A stretch of 64,000 bases of DNA, from positions 138,966 to 202,965 of the forward strand of contig JANOSH010000031.1 in assembly GCA_031415695.1 (NCBI GenBank), written 5' to 3'. The first letter of the stretch is position 1, and every line of letters starts with the position of its first letter. Under the pieces are notes generated by a model that was not told where the DNA came from, searched no databases, and saw only the letters and a program-made list of their open reading frames with translations. This DNA is from JANOSH01 sp031415695. Lineage in GTDB: Bacteria > Actinomycetota > Acidimicrobiia > Acidimicrobiales > Ilumatobacteraceae. Position numbers and translations under genes: made by a program. Of this stretch, positions 43,165-52,186 are shown piece after piece.

Positions 43165-44459
43165 TCATTATTGACAATGCATTACTCGCCCGTGAACGTG
43201 CTGGGAAACCCATCAGGGTCGGCATCCTCGGTGCTGGTTTCATGGCCAAGGGCTTCGTCAACCAAGTCACCCATTCGGTGCCGGGCATGGTGGTGGCAGC
43301 CATAGCAAACCGCACGGTCGATAAAGCCCGCGATGCGTACACGTACGCCGGTGTTGGCAACGTCCATGCCGTTTCGAGCGTTCGCGAGTTAGATGCGGCC
43401 ATCGATGCTGGCCTGCCAGCTGTAACTGACGACCCGTCGTTGTTGTGCCGTTCGTCTCTGATCGATTGTTTGGTCGACATGACCGGCTCGGTCGAATACG
43501 GTGCCAAGGTTGCGCTCGACGCGTTCGCACACGGTAAGCACCTAGTGCTCATGAACGCCGAAGTCGACGCAACGCTCGGACCCCTGTTGAAGCGTAAGGC
43601 GGCTGAGGCTGGGGTCATCGTCACAGCGTGCGATGGCGATCAGCCCGGTGTACAGATCAACCTGTTCCGGTTCGTCAAAGGTCTGGGACTCACACCTCGC
43701 GTGCTCGGCAACATCAAGGGCCTGCAAGATCCGTATCGCACCCCGACTACCCAGAAGGGTTTCGCCGAGAAGTGGGGTCAGAATCCAACGATGGTGACGA
43801 GTTTTGCCGATGGCTCGAAAGTCAACTTCGAACAAGCCATCGTGGCTAACGCGGTTGGTTTCAGAGTCGCTAAGCGCGGCATGTTGCAGTACGACCATCG
43901 CGGGCACGTCGACGAACTCACCGCAAAGTACGACATCGACCAGCTCCGCGAGCTGGGTGGCATCGTCGAATACGTCGTGGGTTCTCAGCCTGGCCCCGGT
44001 GTGTACTGCTTAGCGGAACATAACGACCCGAAGCAGCAGCACTATCTCAACTTGTACAAGCTGGGTGAAGGCCCGCTGTACAGCTTCTACCAGCCCTACC
44101 ACCTGTGCCATTTCGAGGTCCACAACACCGTTGCGCGGGCCGTGCTGTTTGGCGACGCCTGCGGCCAGCCCGAGGGCTGGTCGAGTATTGAAGTCGTGGC
44201 CGTAGCCAAGCGTGACCTTGTGGCGGGCGAGACGCTCGACGGATACGGCGAGTACATGACCTACGGTGAGGCCGAAAACTCTGACGTGGTGCAGCGAGAC
44301 GGTTTGCTACCCGAAGGTCTAGTTGATGGATGTCGTTTGCGTCGTGACATTGCCAAGGACGCTGTCATCGGCTGGAGCGATGTGGAAGCGCCAGCTGGCT
44401 TGGCCCACGATTTGTATTGGGAGCAGTGCAAATCGGCGCAAGCTGAGTTACCCGAATAG
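43161..44459 (+). CDS. NAD(P)-dependent oxidoreductase with C-terminal SAF domain
   Basis: 432 aa. The Rossmann fold starts at IRVGILGAGFMAKGFVNQVT, a homoserine-dehydrogenase-like NAD site. The middle has DGDQPGVQINLFRFV and the C-terminal SAF-type domain contains VVAVAKRDLVAGETLDGYGE. Such SAF oxidoreductases recur beside RfbF and RfbC homologues in surface-sugar clusters, where their reaction is undefined. The GTG start overlaps the epimerase stop. It is the last gene of the cluster. Confidence 0.88.
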   Translation: MIIIDNALLARERAGKPIRVGILGAGFMAKGFVNQVTHSVPGMVVAAIANRTVDKARDAYTYAGVGNVHAVSSVRELDAAIDAGLPAVTDDPSLLCRSSLIDCLVDMTGSVEYGAKVALDAFAHGKHLVLMNAEVDATLGPLLKRKAAEAGVIVTACDGDQPGVQINLFRFVKGLGLTPRVLGNIKGLQDPYRTPTTQKGFAEKWGQNPTMVTSFADGSKVNFEQAIVANAVGFRVAKRGMLQYDHRGHVDELTAKYDIDQLRELGGIVEYVVGSQPGPGVYCLAEHNDPKQQHYLNLYKLGEGPLYSFYQPYHLCHFEVHNTVARAVLFGDACGQPEGWSSIEVVAVAKRDLVAGETLDGYGEYMTYGEAENSDVVQRDGLLPEGLVDGCRLRRDIAKDAVIGWSDVEAPAGLAHDLYWEQCKSAQAELPE

Positions 44460-44474
44460 AAAATAGTCAATTTC

Positions 44475-44520
44475 GCGCCCGGACGGACCTTCGTGGTTCG
44501 GCCGGGCGCTGTATCGTTTT
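44475..44520 (+). terminator. Terminator after the nucleotide-sugar cluster
   Basis: GCGCCCGG (44475-44482) pairs with CCGGGCGC (44502-44509), followed by a T-rich tail (TATCGTTTT). It begins 16 bp after the last cluster gene. Confidence 0.6.
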
Positions 44521-44574
44521 CTGAATTGATCTTGATGGAGTGTTGAGGCGAACACATTCCGTCCCGTGCAGTGG

Positions 44575-44600
44575 CAAGATAGGCTAAGTTGCCTATCTTG
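44575..44600 (+). promoter_or_regulatory. Perfect 10-bp-arm palindrome, candidate operator of the giant gene at 44633
   Basis: CAAGATAGGC-TAAGTT-GCCTATCTTG is a perfect inverted repeat. Its right end overlaps a -35-like TTGACC (44598-44603). A -10-like TAGATT (44619-44624) stands 8 nt before ATG 44633. There is no U-tract, so an operator is more likely than a terminator. Confidence 0.45.
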
Positions 44601-44632
44601 ACCATTCGCTGAATCACTTAGATTCGTTGGCT

Positions 44633-47600
44633 ATGCGGCGGCTAGGTGTCTTCCTACTTGTATCGGTCATGCTCGGGTTCGGCTTGGGAGTGGTTCGCTC
44701 GGTGGTGCGTCCAACCTCTGCGTCGGGGGCCCCAACCTTCGGCCCAGCCGACATTGCCGACGAGTTCGTCGCTGGTGGTACTTGGACAGCGGTAGTAGCG
44801 GCCGACTTCATGCCTGACGGGCGAATGCTGCTGGTGCGCACCAACGGGATTGTGTACCTCGCTACGCCGTCCACCGGTGCGTCGGCCGCACACTTCACCA
44901 TTCCGGGCGTGCTCTCGGCTGGCGAGGCGGGACTTCTCGACATCGTCATCGACCCGAACTTCGCTACCAACAACTACTTCTATACCTACTTGAGCGATTT
45001 GGCGACGCGCCGCTTGCGAGTTGACCGGTTCACGTTTTCGGCGTCTGGCACCACCACACTGGCGAGCCGGACCCAGATATGGCTCAACCCTGGCCCAGCT
45101 ATGAACGGCGGCGACTACCACATTGGCGGCTCCCTGAATATCGGTCCGGACGGCAAGTTCTATCTCTCAACAGGCGACAACCTCACGTCAAGCAACTCCC
45201 AGACATTCAATAACGTGTTCGGCAAGGTTCTACGATTCAATCTCGACGGCACGGTGCCTACCGACAACCCGTTCTACGACGGCGCAGGCCCGAACGTCGA
45301 CGAGATCTGGGCCTACGGCATTCGTAACGGATTTCGCTCATCGTTCGATGGTTCTACCTACTGGTTCGGCGACGTCGGCGGAAACAACGCCGCAACTGCC
45401 TATGAGGAAATCAACCTCATCGAGCGGGGCAAGAACTACGGCTGGCCGCTGTGCGAAGGTCCGCTCGGTTTGCCGAAGAGCGGAGCAGTATGCCCGAGCG
45501 GGGTCGAGGCGCCAATCCACACCTACAGTCACGACCTCGCCATAGGCTGTTGCGCCAACCGCGCGATCGTGGGTGGCGAGGTCTACCGCGGCAACAAATT
45601 CCCGCCGTCGTTCGCCGGTACCTATGTCTTTTCCGATTACGCCACGGGGGAGTTCTTTTGGCTGGAACGAAACGGTGCCACCGTCACGAGTGGTCTTCTC
45701 AAGACCTCGGTCGCTCATGGAGGCGGTGTGCCGGTCTGGATCGGCGTGAGCCCAGTCGATGGCCACCTGTACTGGCTTCACTATGGTTTCGGCAACGGTG
45801 ATCTGCGTCGACTGCGTTACACCGGGTCGCTCCTCAGCCCGCCAGTCGTTACACAAAGCACAGCATCGGTCACATCCGGGGACGCGCCATTGTCGGTCAC
45901 GTTCGCGGCCACTGCCACCGATGCCGATGGTGATGCAGTGACCTACAGTTGGAACTTCGGCGACGGAGAATCGTCGGCAACAAGTAACCCAACCAAGATC
46001 TATACAACACCGGGCCCGTATAGCGCCCAGTTGACGGTTACTGCAGCGGGCGATGTCGTTACCGCGCCGCCCATCACGATTTTCGTCGGTACCCCCCCGG
46101 TGGCCACGATTGTGTCGCCAGCCAACAACACACCGTTCCAGGCGGGTCAGACCATTACCGCCACTGGGAGCGGGACCGACGCTGACGATGGAACACTGGC
46201 CCCGTCGGCGCTTTCATGGAATGTGGTGTTCCGACACGATCAACACGACCATCCCACCACCACCGGCACCGGAGCCACAATCGCGATACCAGTGGCCACA
46301 ACTGGTCACAGTTGGGAAGGCGACACTGGGTATCGAGTGACGCTTACCGCTACAGACTCGAGTGGTCTTACGCACTCAGTCACCAACAATCTGGTGCCGA
46401 CCAAGGTTCAGATTCCGGTGACCTCAAACATCGCAGTCGACCTCACTGTCGATGGCATTACGAGGGCGCTCCCAAGCAACCTGGACTCCATAGTCGGCTT
46501 CCAGCACGCAATCACAGCCCCCGTGCAACGATGTATTGCGGGGCTCAACTGGAACTTCAACGACTGGAGTAGCGGAGCAAGCCGCGACCATACCTTCACT
46601 GTTTCGCCGTCTACGCCAGCCTTGGTGGCGACCTACATCCAAACCGGAACCTGCGGCCCTGACGTGTACCGGGCGGTAAACATCAACGGACCTGCGCTCA
46701 CGGTTAACGGTGTTGCGTTCGAAAGCGGATTGACGGCGCCGAATTTCACGTCCGGTCCGTCCACGTTCTGCAGCACAGGCGTGGCGTTGGTACCGGCCAC
46801 AAATGCCAATGAAACGGCGATGATCCAATGTTCGTCGTTCGGTTTCGGGAACGCTGCGACAACCATGTCGAGCGTTCCAAATGGCTCCTACAACGTCGAA
46901 TTCTACGTCTGGGAAGACAACTTCTCCGAGGTGTTCACGCCCAGTCTCAACGGCACTGCGCTTCCTACGATTGTGTCTGGAGGACCAGGAACATGGAGCA
47001 AACCGGGTCCATACCCGGTCACGGTTACGAACAACCAGATCTCGCTGACAGCAACCGGTGGGGCATCGAACTTCAGCGGCATCATTGTCTCCAGACCCAC
47101 CAGCCCTCCTCCGGTCGATACGACGCCGCCGACGGTGGTGTCGGTCGTGCCAGGCAATGGTGCGCCCGGTGTTGCGGTTGGCGTCGTGCCGGTCGTCACA
47201 TTCTCGGAGCCGGTGGTGCCTGGCTCGGGCGTAACCCTGTCGGTCGATGGCGGGGCAGCGGTCGCAACGACGGTTGCTGCGGTTGGGAACACGGTGGTAG
47301 TCACGCCGTTGGCGCCGCTTGCCGCCTTGACCACCTACCGAATTTCGGTGGGTACCGCGGTGCTCGATACCGTTGCTAACCCAATCGCCGCTGCATCATT
47401 CACGACGTTTACGACGGCACCAGGCGATTCGATCAGGCCAACGATTGTGTCGGTCGCTCCGGCCGATGCGGCGACCGGTGTGGCGGTTGGCGTCGTGCCG
47501 GTGGTGACATTTTCGGAGCCGGTGGTGCCGGGTTCGGGTGTAACGCTGTCGGTTGATGGCGGCGGCACAGTTGCGGCGACGGTGTCGGTGGTTGATCGCA

Positions 47601-49999
47601 CGGTGATGTTGACGCCGTCGGTTCCGCTTGCATTCTCGACCACGTATCGGCTGTCGGTCGGTACGTCGGTGGTCGATGCTGCCGGTAACGCGGTGGCTGC
47701 TGCGTCATCCACGACCTTTACCACGGCTGCCCCTGCACCTGATACGACGCCTCCGACGGTGGTGTCAGTAGCACCGGTGAACGCAGCGACTGGCGTTGCC
47801 AGGGCCGTGGCTCCCGTGGTGACGTTCTCGGAGCCGGTGGTGCCGGGTTCGGGTGTGAGTTTGTCGGTAGATGGTGGTGCAGCGGTTGCGGCGACGGTGT
47901 CGGTGGTGGGTAGCACGGTGGTACTTACGCCTTTGGCTCCTTTGGATTTCTCGACCACCTACCGACTGTCGGTCGGTACCACTGTCGTCGATGTTGCTGG
48001 CAACGCGGTGCCGGTTGCGTCATCTACGACGTTCACGACGTTGGCTGCGCCCGATACGACGGCTCCAACGGTGGTGTCGGTCGCTCCGCCAAGCGCGGCG
48101 ACGGGTGTTGCTACATCGGTGGTGCCGGTCGTCACCTTCTCGGAGCCCGTTGTGCCGGGTTCCGGTGTGAGCCTGTCGGTTAATGGCGGAGCCGCTGTCG
48201 CCGCCACGATCACAGCTGTTGGCAACACGGCGGTGGTCACACCGTCGGCACCTTTGACAACGGGCACGACCTATCGGATCTCGGTGGCGACGTCCGTGGT
48301 AGACGCTGCCGGGAACGCGGTGGCAGCGGCGTCGTTCACTACATTCACGGTGGCGGGGGTTCTTCCTCCGACGACCGACATCTTGAAGGTGTCACGATCA
48401 ACGACCCGAGCGCCCGCCGTGGCGTTGGAGGCCAACAACTTGCTCCCCAACGAACTGGTCTACATCTTCTTGGATTCCACGCAGGCGGCAGTGAGTGTGC
48501 GGTTCTACCTCGATGTGCCGGTAACTGGCACAGTGTTCCGAACCGAGGGATCAGCGCCGTGGGACTTCGCTGGCGGTTCACTGACGACAGCCAGTTCATA
48601 CCGGGTGACCCTGGCGGCGGGAACGCACGTCGTTCGAGCAGTCCTTACACGGGCCAACGGAACAACGCAGACCTATTCGTCCACCTTCACCGTGGGCAAT
48701 ACCCCGCCACCGGTTGATACGATTCGCCCGACGGTAGTGGCGGTCGCTCCGGTGAACGCGGCGATGGGTGTTGCTCGGTCGGTTGTGCCCGAGGTGACGT
48801 TCTCGGAGCCGGTGCTCCCTGGTTCGGGTGTGAGCCTGTCGGTTGATGGTGGAGCGCTTGTGCCGACCACCATGTCGACCTTGGGCGCGTCGGTGTTGCT
48901 GACACCGACGGCACCGTTGGCCTTCGCAACGACCTACCGGATTTCGGTTGGCACCTCCGTAGTTGACGGAGCGGGAAATGCCGTTCTTACGGCGTCATCC
49001 ACGACGTTCACAACGTTGGCCGCGCCTCCAGTCGATACGACGCCTCCAACGGTGGTGTCGGTGGCGCCTCTGAATGCCGCGACGGGTGTTGCTCGGTCGG
49101 TTGTTCCGGTGGTGACGTTCTCGGAGCCGGTGGTACCGGGTTCGGGCGTGAGCCTCACGGTCGACAGTGGTGCAGCTGTGGCCGCAACCACGTCGGTCGT
49201 TGGTAATACGGTTGTGCTCACTCCGGCAGCGCTGTTGATCGTCGGTACGACGTATCGAATCTCGGTAGGAACGTCGGTGATTGACGCCGCGGGTAACGCA
49301 CTCGCTGTCGCATCGTCTACGATCTTCACGACGGTGGCCGCGCCTCCAGTCGATACGACGCCTCCGACGGTGGTGTCTGTTGTTCCGCTGAATGCGGCGA
49401 CGGCTGTCGCAGCCGGTGTTGTGCCAGTGGTGACGTTCTCCGAACTCGTCGTGCCAGGGGCCGGTGTGAGCCTCTCGGTTGACGGCGGGGCAGCCGTGGC
49501 GGCTGCTGTTACGACGGCGGGAAATAGCGTTGTGATAACACCTGCTGCCGCCTTGACCCTAGGTGCGACGTATCGGATTTCGGTTGGCACGACGGTGGTT
49601 GATGCAGCGGGGAATGCGGTACTCACGGCGTCATTCACTACGTTCACCGTGGCAACCGTTGCGCCGACGACAACAGACATCTTGAAGGTGTCACTGCTCG
49701 CGAGTCGTGCGCCGTCGGTTGCATTGGAGTCGAACACATGGGTTCGAGGCACCTCGGTCTATGTCTTCCTCGATACGCCACAGGCTGCGGTCAGTGTCAG
49801 GTTCTACCTGGATGTTCCGACAACAGGAGCCGTATTCCGAACAGAAGGCACGGCGCCGTGGGACTTTGCTGGAGGTGCGATCGCGACCGCTAATCCCTAT
49901 CTGAACAATCTTGCCGTCGGTACACACACCATTCGTGCGGTACTCACCCGGGCTAACGGTACGACGCAGACCTACACGTCGACCCTTACGGTCGTGTAA
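44633..49999 (+). CDS. Giant secreted PQQ-sugar-dehydrogenase-like protein with PKD, malectin-like, seven Big_5 and two DILKVSRS modules
   Basis: 1788 aa. A signal peptide (about 1-31, ending near SASG) is followed by a propeller of the PQQ-dependent sugar dehydrogenase/HHIP type (about 35-400; GIRNGFRSSFD, then GKNYGWPLCEG). Next come a PKD domain (SWNFGDGESSA), an Ig-like segment, and a malectin-like carbohydrate-binding stretch (about 680-825; GSYNVEFYVWEDNFSE). Four Big_5 repeats, a DILKVSRS module, three more Big_5 repeats and a terminal DILKVSRS module complete it. It overlaps the converging NUDIX gene by 14 bp. Same architecture as the protein at 34794-39239. Catalysis uncertain. Confidence 0.87.
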   Translation: MRRLGVFLLVSVMLGFGLGVVRSVVRPTSASGAPTFGPADIADEFVAGGTWTAVVAADFMPDGRMLLVRTNGIVYLATPSTGASAAHFTIPGVLSAGEAGLLDIVIDPNFATNNYFYTYLSDLATRRLRVDRFTFSASGTTTLASRTQIWLNPGPAMNGGDYHIGGSLNIGPDGKFYLSTGDNLTSSNSQTFNNVFGKVLRFNLDGTVPTDNPFYDGAGPNVDEIWAYGIRNGFRSSFDGSTYWFGDVGGNNAATAYEEINLIERGKNYGWPLCEGPLGLPKSGAVCPSGVEAPIHTYSHDLAIGCCANRAIVGGEVYRGNKFPPSFAGTYVFSDYATGEFFWLERNGATVTSGLLKTSVAHGGGVPVWIGVSPVDGHLYWLHYGFGNGDLRRLRYTGSLLSPPVVTQSTASVTSGDAPLSVTFAATATDADGDAVTYSWNFGDGESSATSNPTKIYTTPGPYSAQLTVTAAGDVVTAPPITIFVGTPPVATIVSPANNTPFQAGQTITATGSGTDADDGTLAPSALSWNVVFRHDQHDHPTTTGTGATIAIPVATTGHSWEGDTGYRVTLTATDSSGLTHSVTNNLVPTKVQIPVTSNIAVDLTVDGITRALPSNLDSIVGFQHAITAPVQRCIAGLNWNFNDWSSGASRDHTFTVSPSTPALVATYIQTGTCGPDVYRAVNINGPALTVNGVAFESGLTAPNFTSGPSTFCSTGVALVPATNANETAMIQCSSFGFGNAATTMSSVPNGSYNVEFYVWEDNFSEVFTPSLNGTALPTIVSGGPGTWSKPGPYPVTVTNNQISLTATGGASNFSGIIVSRPTSPPPVDTTPPTVVSVVPGNGAPGVAVGVVPVVTFSEPVVPGSGVTLSVDGGAAVATTVAAVGNTVVVTPLAPLAALTTYRISVGTAVLDTVANPIAAASFTTFTTAPGDSIRPTIVSVAPADAATGVAVGVVPVVTFSEPVVPGSGVTLSVDGGGTVAATVSVVDRTVMLTPSVPLAFSTTYRLSVGTSVVDAAGNAVAAASSTTFTTAAPAPDTTPPTVVSVAPVNAATGVARAVAPVVTFSEPVVPGSGVSLSVDGGAAVAATVSVVGSTVVLTPLAPLDFSTTYRLSVGTTVVDVAGNAVPVASSTTFTTLAAPDTTAPTVVSVAPPSAATGVATSVVPVVTFSEPVVPGSGVSLSVNGGAAVAATITAVGNTAVVTPSAPLTTGTTYRISVATSVVDAAGNAVAAASFTTFTVAGVLPPTTDILKVSRSTTRAPAVALEANNLLPNELVYIFLDSTQAAVSVRFYLDVPVTGTVFRTEGSAPWDFAGGSLTTASSYRVTLAAGTHVVRAVLTRANGTTQTYSSTFTVGNTPPPVDTIRPTVVAVAPVNAAMGVARSVVPEVTFSEPVLPGSGVSLSVDGGALVPTTMSTLGASVLLTPTAPLAFATTYRISVGTSVVDGAGNAVLTASSTTFTTLAAPPVDTTPPTVVSVAPLNAATGVARSVVPVVTFSEPVVPGSGVSLTVDSGAAVAATTSVVGNTVVLTPAALLIVGTTYRISVGTSVIDAAGNALAVASSTIFTTVAAPPVDTTPPTVVSVVPLNAATAVAAGVVPVVTFSELVVPGAGVSLSVDGGAAVAAAVTTAGNSVVITPAAALTLGATYRISVGTTVVDAAGNAVLTASFTTFTVATVAPTTTDILKVSLLASRAPSVALESNTWVRGTSVYVFLDTPQAAVSVRFYLDVPTTGAVFRTEGTAPWDFAGGAIATANPYLNNLAVGTHTIRAVLTRANGTTQTYTSTLTVV

Positions 50000-50849
50000 G
50001 TCCGGTTGCAGTTGTGGCCAGAACCCCGGCTAGGGCGGTGTCGTAACCGTCGTCGCCAGGTAGCAACAGACCAACGAACTTCCCGTCGTTCACTAGGGCG
50101 ACGGGAAGCATCGCAGGAGGACCATTCACCGACGTGGCGGCGGCCATAGCCTCGCCGACGGTTGTGTGTGGCTCGAGGAAGCCGAGGCAGGCCATTGTTG
50201 GTGGCAGCATTTGCAGCTCGCCTGAGGCCTGGCGTCGAAGTGCATCGGCGGGCCGCATCCATTCACTGTCGATGGTTTCGTTGTCGTCATGGAGCGGGGT
50301 TTGACCGTCGGGCATGCGTGTCACAAAGAACCGGGTATCGAAACGGCGGGGTTCGGCGTGAGGTGTAATCCAATGCGCCACGTACTCCACTTGGCTCACG
50401 TTCAACGTGAGGCCCTCGGACCGGCAGATGTCGACCATGGTGGCCGTGCGGTCGTGTATGGCGTGTTGGTAGCCGCTGAAACGATCGGCGGTCGATGGGT
50501 CGGCGAAATCGACACCCTCGGCGAGCAGCACCCCGGCCTCCTCGAAGCATTCGCGCACGGCGGCCACCCAGAAGGCCAACCCACCAGATTCCAGGCCCAA
50601 CTGGGCGCTTGCATTTGCATCGGTAAGGCCGTCGCACAACGTCTCGATGTCGGTGCCGCCGTCCTCGGCGTCGACAACCCCACCGGGAAAGACGTAGAAC
50701 CCGCCGACGAACGCCGCGTTCATCGTGCGCTTCAGCATGAAAACTTCGATTCCGACATCACCACCGGATGCCCTGCCATTGGATGCCTCGGCGTCGCGTA
50801 GCAACATCACGGTGGCGGCATGTCGTAGAGGCTTGGCTGCAATGGTCAC
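49986..50849 (-). CDS. NUDIX hydrolase of the NUDT19 type
   Basis: 287 aa. The Nudix box is split by an insertion: FYVFPGGVVDAEDGG at about 51-65 and AVRECFEEAGVLL near 97-109, so G and REUxEE are about 40 residues apart, as in NUDT19/CoA-diphosphatase relatives. It likely cleaves a nucleoside diphosphate derivative. GTG 50849 is 6 nt after TACCGT (leaderless). It is divergent from selA, with 57 bp between starts. Confidence 0.88.
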   Translation of the reverse strand: MTIAAKPLRHAATVMLLRDAEASNGRASGGDVGIEVFMLKRTMNAAFVGGFYVFPGGVVDAEDGGTDIETLCDGLTDANASAQLGLESGGLAFWVAAVRECFEEAGVLLAEGVDFADPSTADRFSGYQHAIHDRTATMVDICRSEGLTLNVSQVEYVAHWITPHAEPRRFDTRFFVTRMPDGQTPLHDDNETIDSEWMRPADALRRQASGELQMLPPTMACLGFLEPHTTVGEAMAAATSVNGPPAMLPVALVNDGKFVGLLLPGDDGYDTALAGVLATTATGLTRP

Positions 50850-50855
50850 GCCGGA

Positions 50856-50861
50856 ACGGTA
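50856..50861 (-). promoter_or_regulatory. Leaderless -10 for the NUDIX gene
   Basis: TACCGT on the minus strand, 6 nt before GTG 50849. It sits inside the divergent selA upstream region. Confidence 0.5.
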
Positions 50862-50906
50862 GTGGGCACAGGCACCAGACCCTCTGACTGTGACACGATT
50901 CGACCA

Positions 50907-52178
50907 GTGACTGCTGTAGACCGCCCCCCGTCAGTCGACAAACTTGCCCGGTCGCTCGCTTCGAGTGGTTTACCGCATCCACTACTCGTTGATTTCGCCC
51001 GCGAGGCTATCGCCGCAGGCCAGCCCGACGAAGCCACTCAACTGGCCGAAGCATTCCGCCGTCAACTTCTGGGCCGGGTCATCAACGCAACTGGCGTGCT
51101 GCTCCACACCAACCTGGGCCGAGCACCGCGAGACAGCGGGCAGGGCGACGCACAGGGCGCGGGTTACTCGAACCTTGAGTTCGATCTATCGACCGGTCAA
51201 CGAGGTAGTCGGTATGCCGGCCTCGGGCGGTTGCTGGCGAGGCTGTGTGGCGCCGAGGCCGCCATGGTTGTCAACAACAACGCCGCTGCCGTGTTGCTCA
51301 GTCTTGCCGCGCTGGCCGACGGCCGGCAGGTGGTTGTCAGCCGGGGCGAAGCTGTCGAGATTGGCGGCGGCTTTCGGGTGCCCGAAGTCATGGCCCAGTC
51401 AGGCGCTCGACTCGTCGACGTTGGTACCACAAACCGCACTCGTCGCAGTGACTACGAACGCGCAATCGACGCTCCCGGAGCCGACGTCGCCGTTGTCCTC
51501 AAGATCCATCCGTCGAACTTTCGGGTCGAAGGATTCGTGGAAGAAGCATCGGTCGCGGTGCTGAGCGATCTTGGCGTGCCGGTGCTCGCCGATATTGGTT
51601 CTGGCCTGCTCGATGCTGCGTGCCCGTGGCTGCCGTCGGGACCGCCAGCGTGGCTGGCCGATGAGCCTGCGGCTCGCCAGACTTTGGCCGACGGTGCGAG
51701 TCTGGTGATGTTTTCGGGCGACAAGTTGTTCGGAGGACCCCAAGCGGGAATCATTGCGGGCCGAGCCGACCTAGTAGCGGCATGCGCTCGACATCCGCTC
51801 GCCCGGGCATTACGGCCCGGGGGTTTGGTTCTGGCTGCGCTCCAGGACACCGCGCTTGCCTACCTACGTCGTGACCTGGCGGCGTTGCCATTCTGGCGTA
51901 TGGCAACGATCGACGTCGGGGTGCTACGTCGTCGTGCTGCAGACATTGCGGCCAACGTTGGCGGTGCCCGTGTTGTCGACAGTGAAGCAATGCCCGGTGC
52001 GGGCAGCCTGCCTGGTGTCACCATTGCGTCGGCAGCTATCGAACTCGACGGCGATCATTCGGTTCGCCTGCGAGCGCTTGCCCTACCGATTGTGGCCCGT
52101 GTGCGTGACGGTGTCACGCTGCTTGACCTTCGCACCATCGACTCGGCCGACGACGCGTACGTCGCGTCGTCGTTGTAG
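50907..52178 (+). CDS. selA: L-seryl-tRNA(Sec) selenium transferase SelA
   Basis: 423 aa, PLP enzyme converting seryl-tRNA(Sec) to selenocysteyl-tRNA(Sec) using selenophosphate. The N-terminal domain is followed by INATGVLLHTNLGRAP, AAMVVNNNAAAVLLSLAALA and the PLP lysine K273 in SGDKLFGGPQAGI. GTG 50907 was preferred over GTG 50862 because homologues start near VDKLARS. The protein is slightly shorter than the usual 450-460 aa. selB follows 8 bp downstream. No selC or selD is in the window. Confidence 0.93.
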   Translation: MTAVDRPPSVDKLARSLASSGLPHPLLVDFAREAIAAGQPDEATQLAEAFRRQLLGRVINATGVLLHTNLGRAPRDSGQGDAQGAGYSNLEFDLSTGQRGSRYAGLGRLLARLCGAEAAMVVNNNAAAVLLSLAALADGRQVVVSRGEAVEIGGGFRVPEVMAQSGARLVDVGTTNRTRRSDYERAIDAPGADVAVVLKIHPSNFRVEGFVEEASVAVLSDLGVPVLADIGSGLLDAACPWLPSGPPAWLADEPAARQTLADGASLVMFSGDKLFGGPQAGIIAGRADLVAACARHPLARALRPGGLVLAALQDTALAYLRRDLAALPFWRMATIDVGVLRRRAADIAANVGGARVVDSEAMPGAGSLPGVTIASAAIELDGDHSVRLRALALPIVARVRDGVTLLDLRTIDSADDAYVASSL

Positions 52179-52186
52179 GCCGAACT

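Noticed and set aside
29574..49999. Regular repeats considered as a CRISPR array
   Set aside because: The repeats are coding Ig-like and DILKVSRS modules of about 300 bp with no short identical units and unique spacers. No cas genes are present.
50849..50907. Possible tRNA-Sec next to selA
   Set aside because: The gap is too short for a ~95-nt tRNA and shows no cloverleaf. Other gaps near selA and selB are shorter still.
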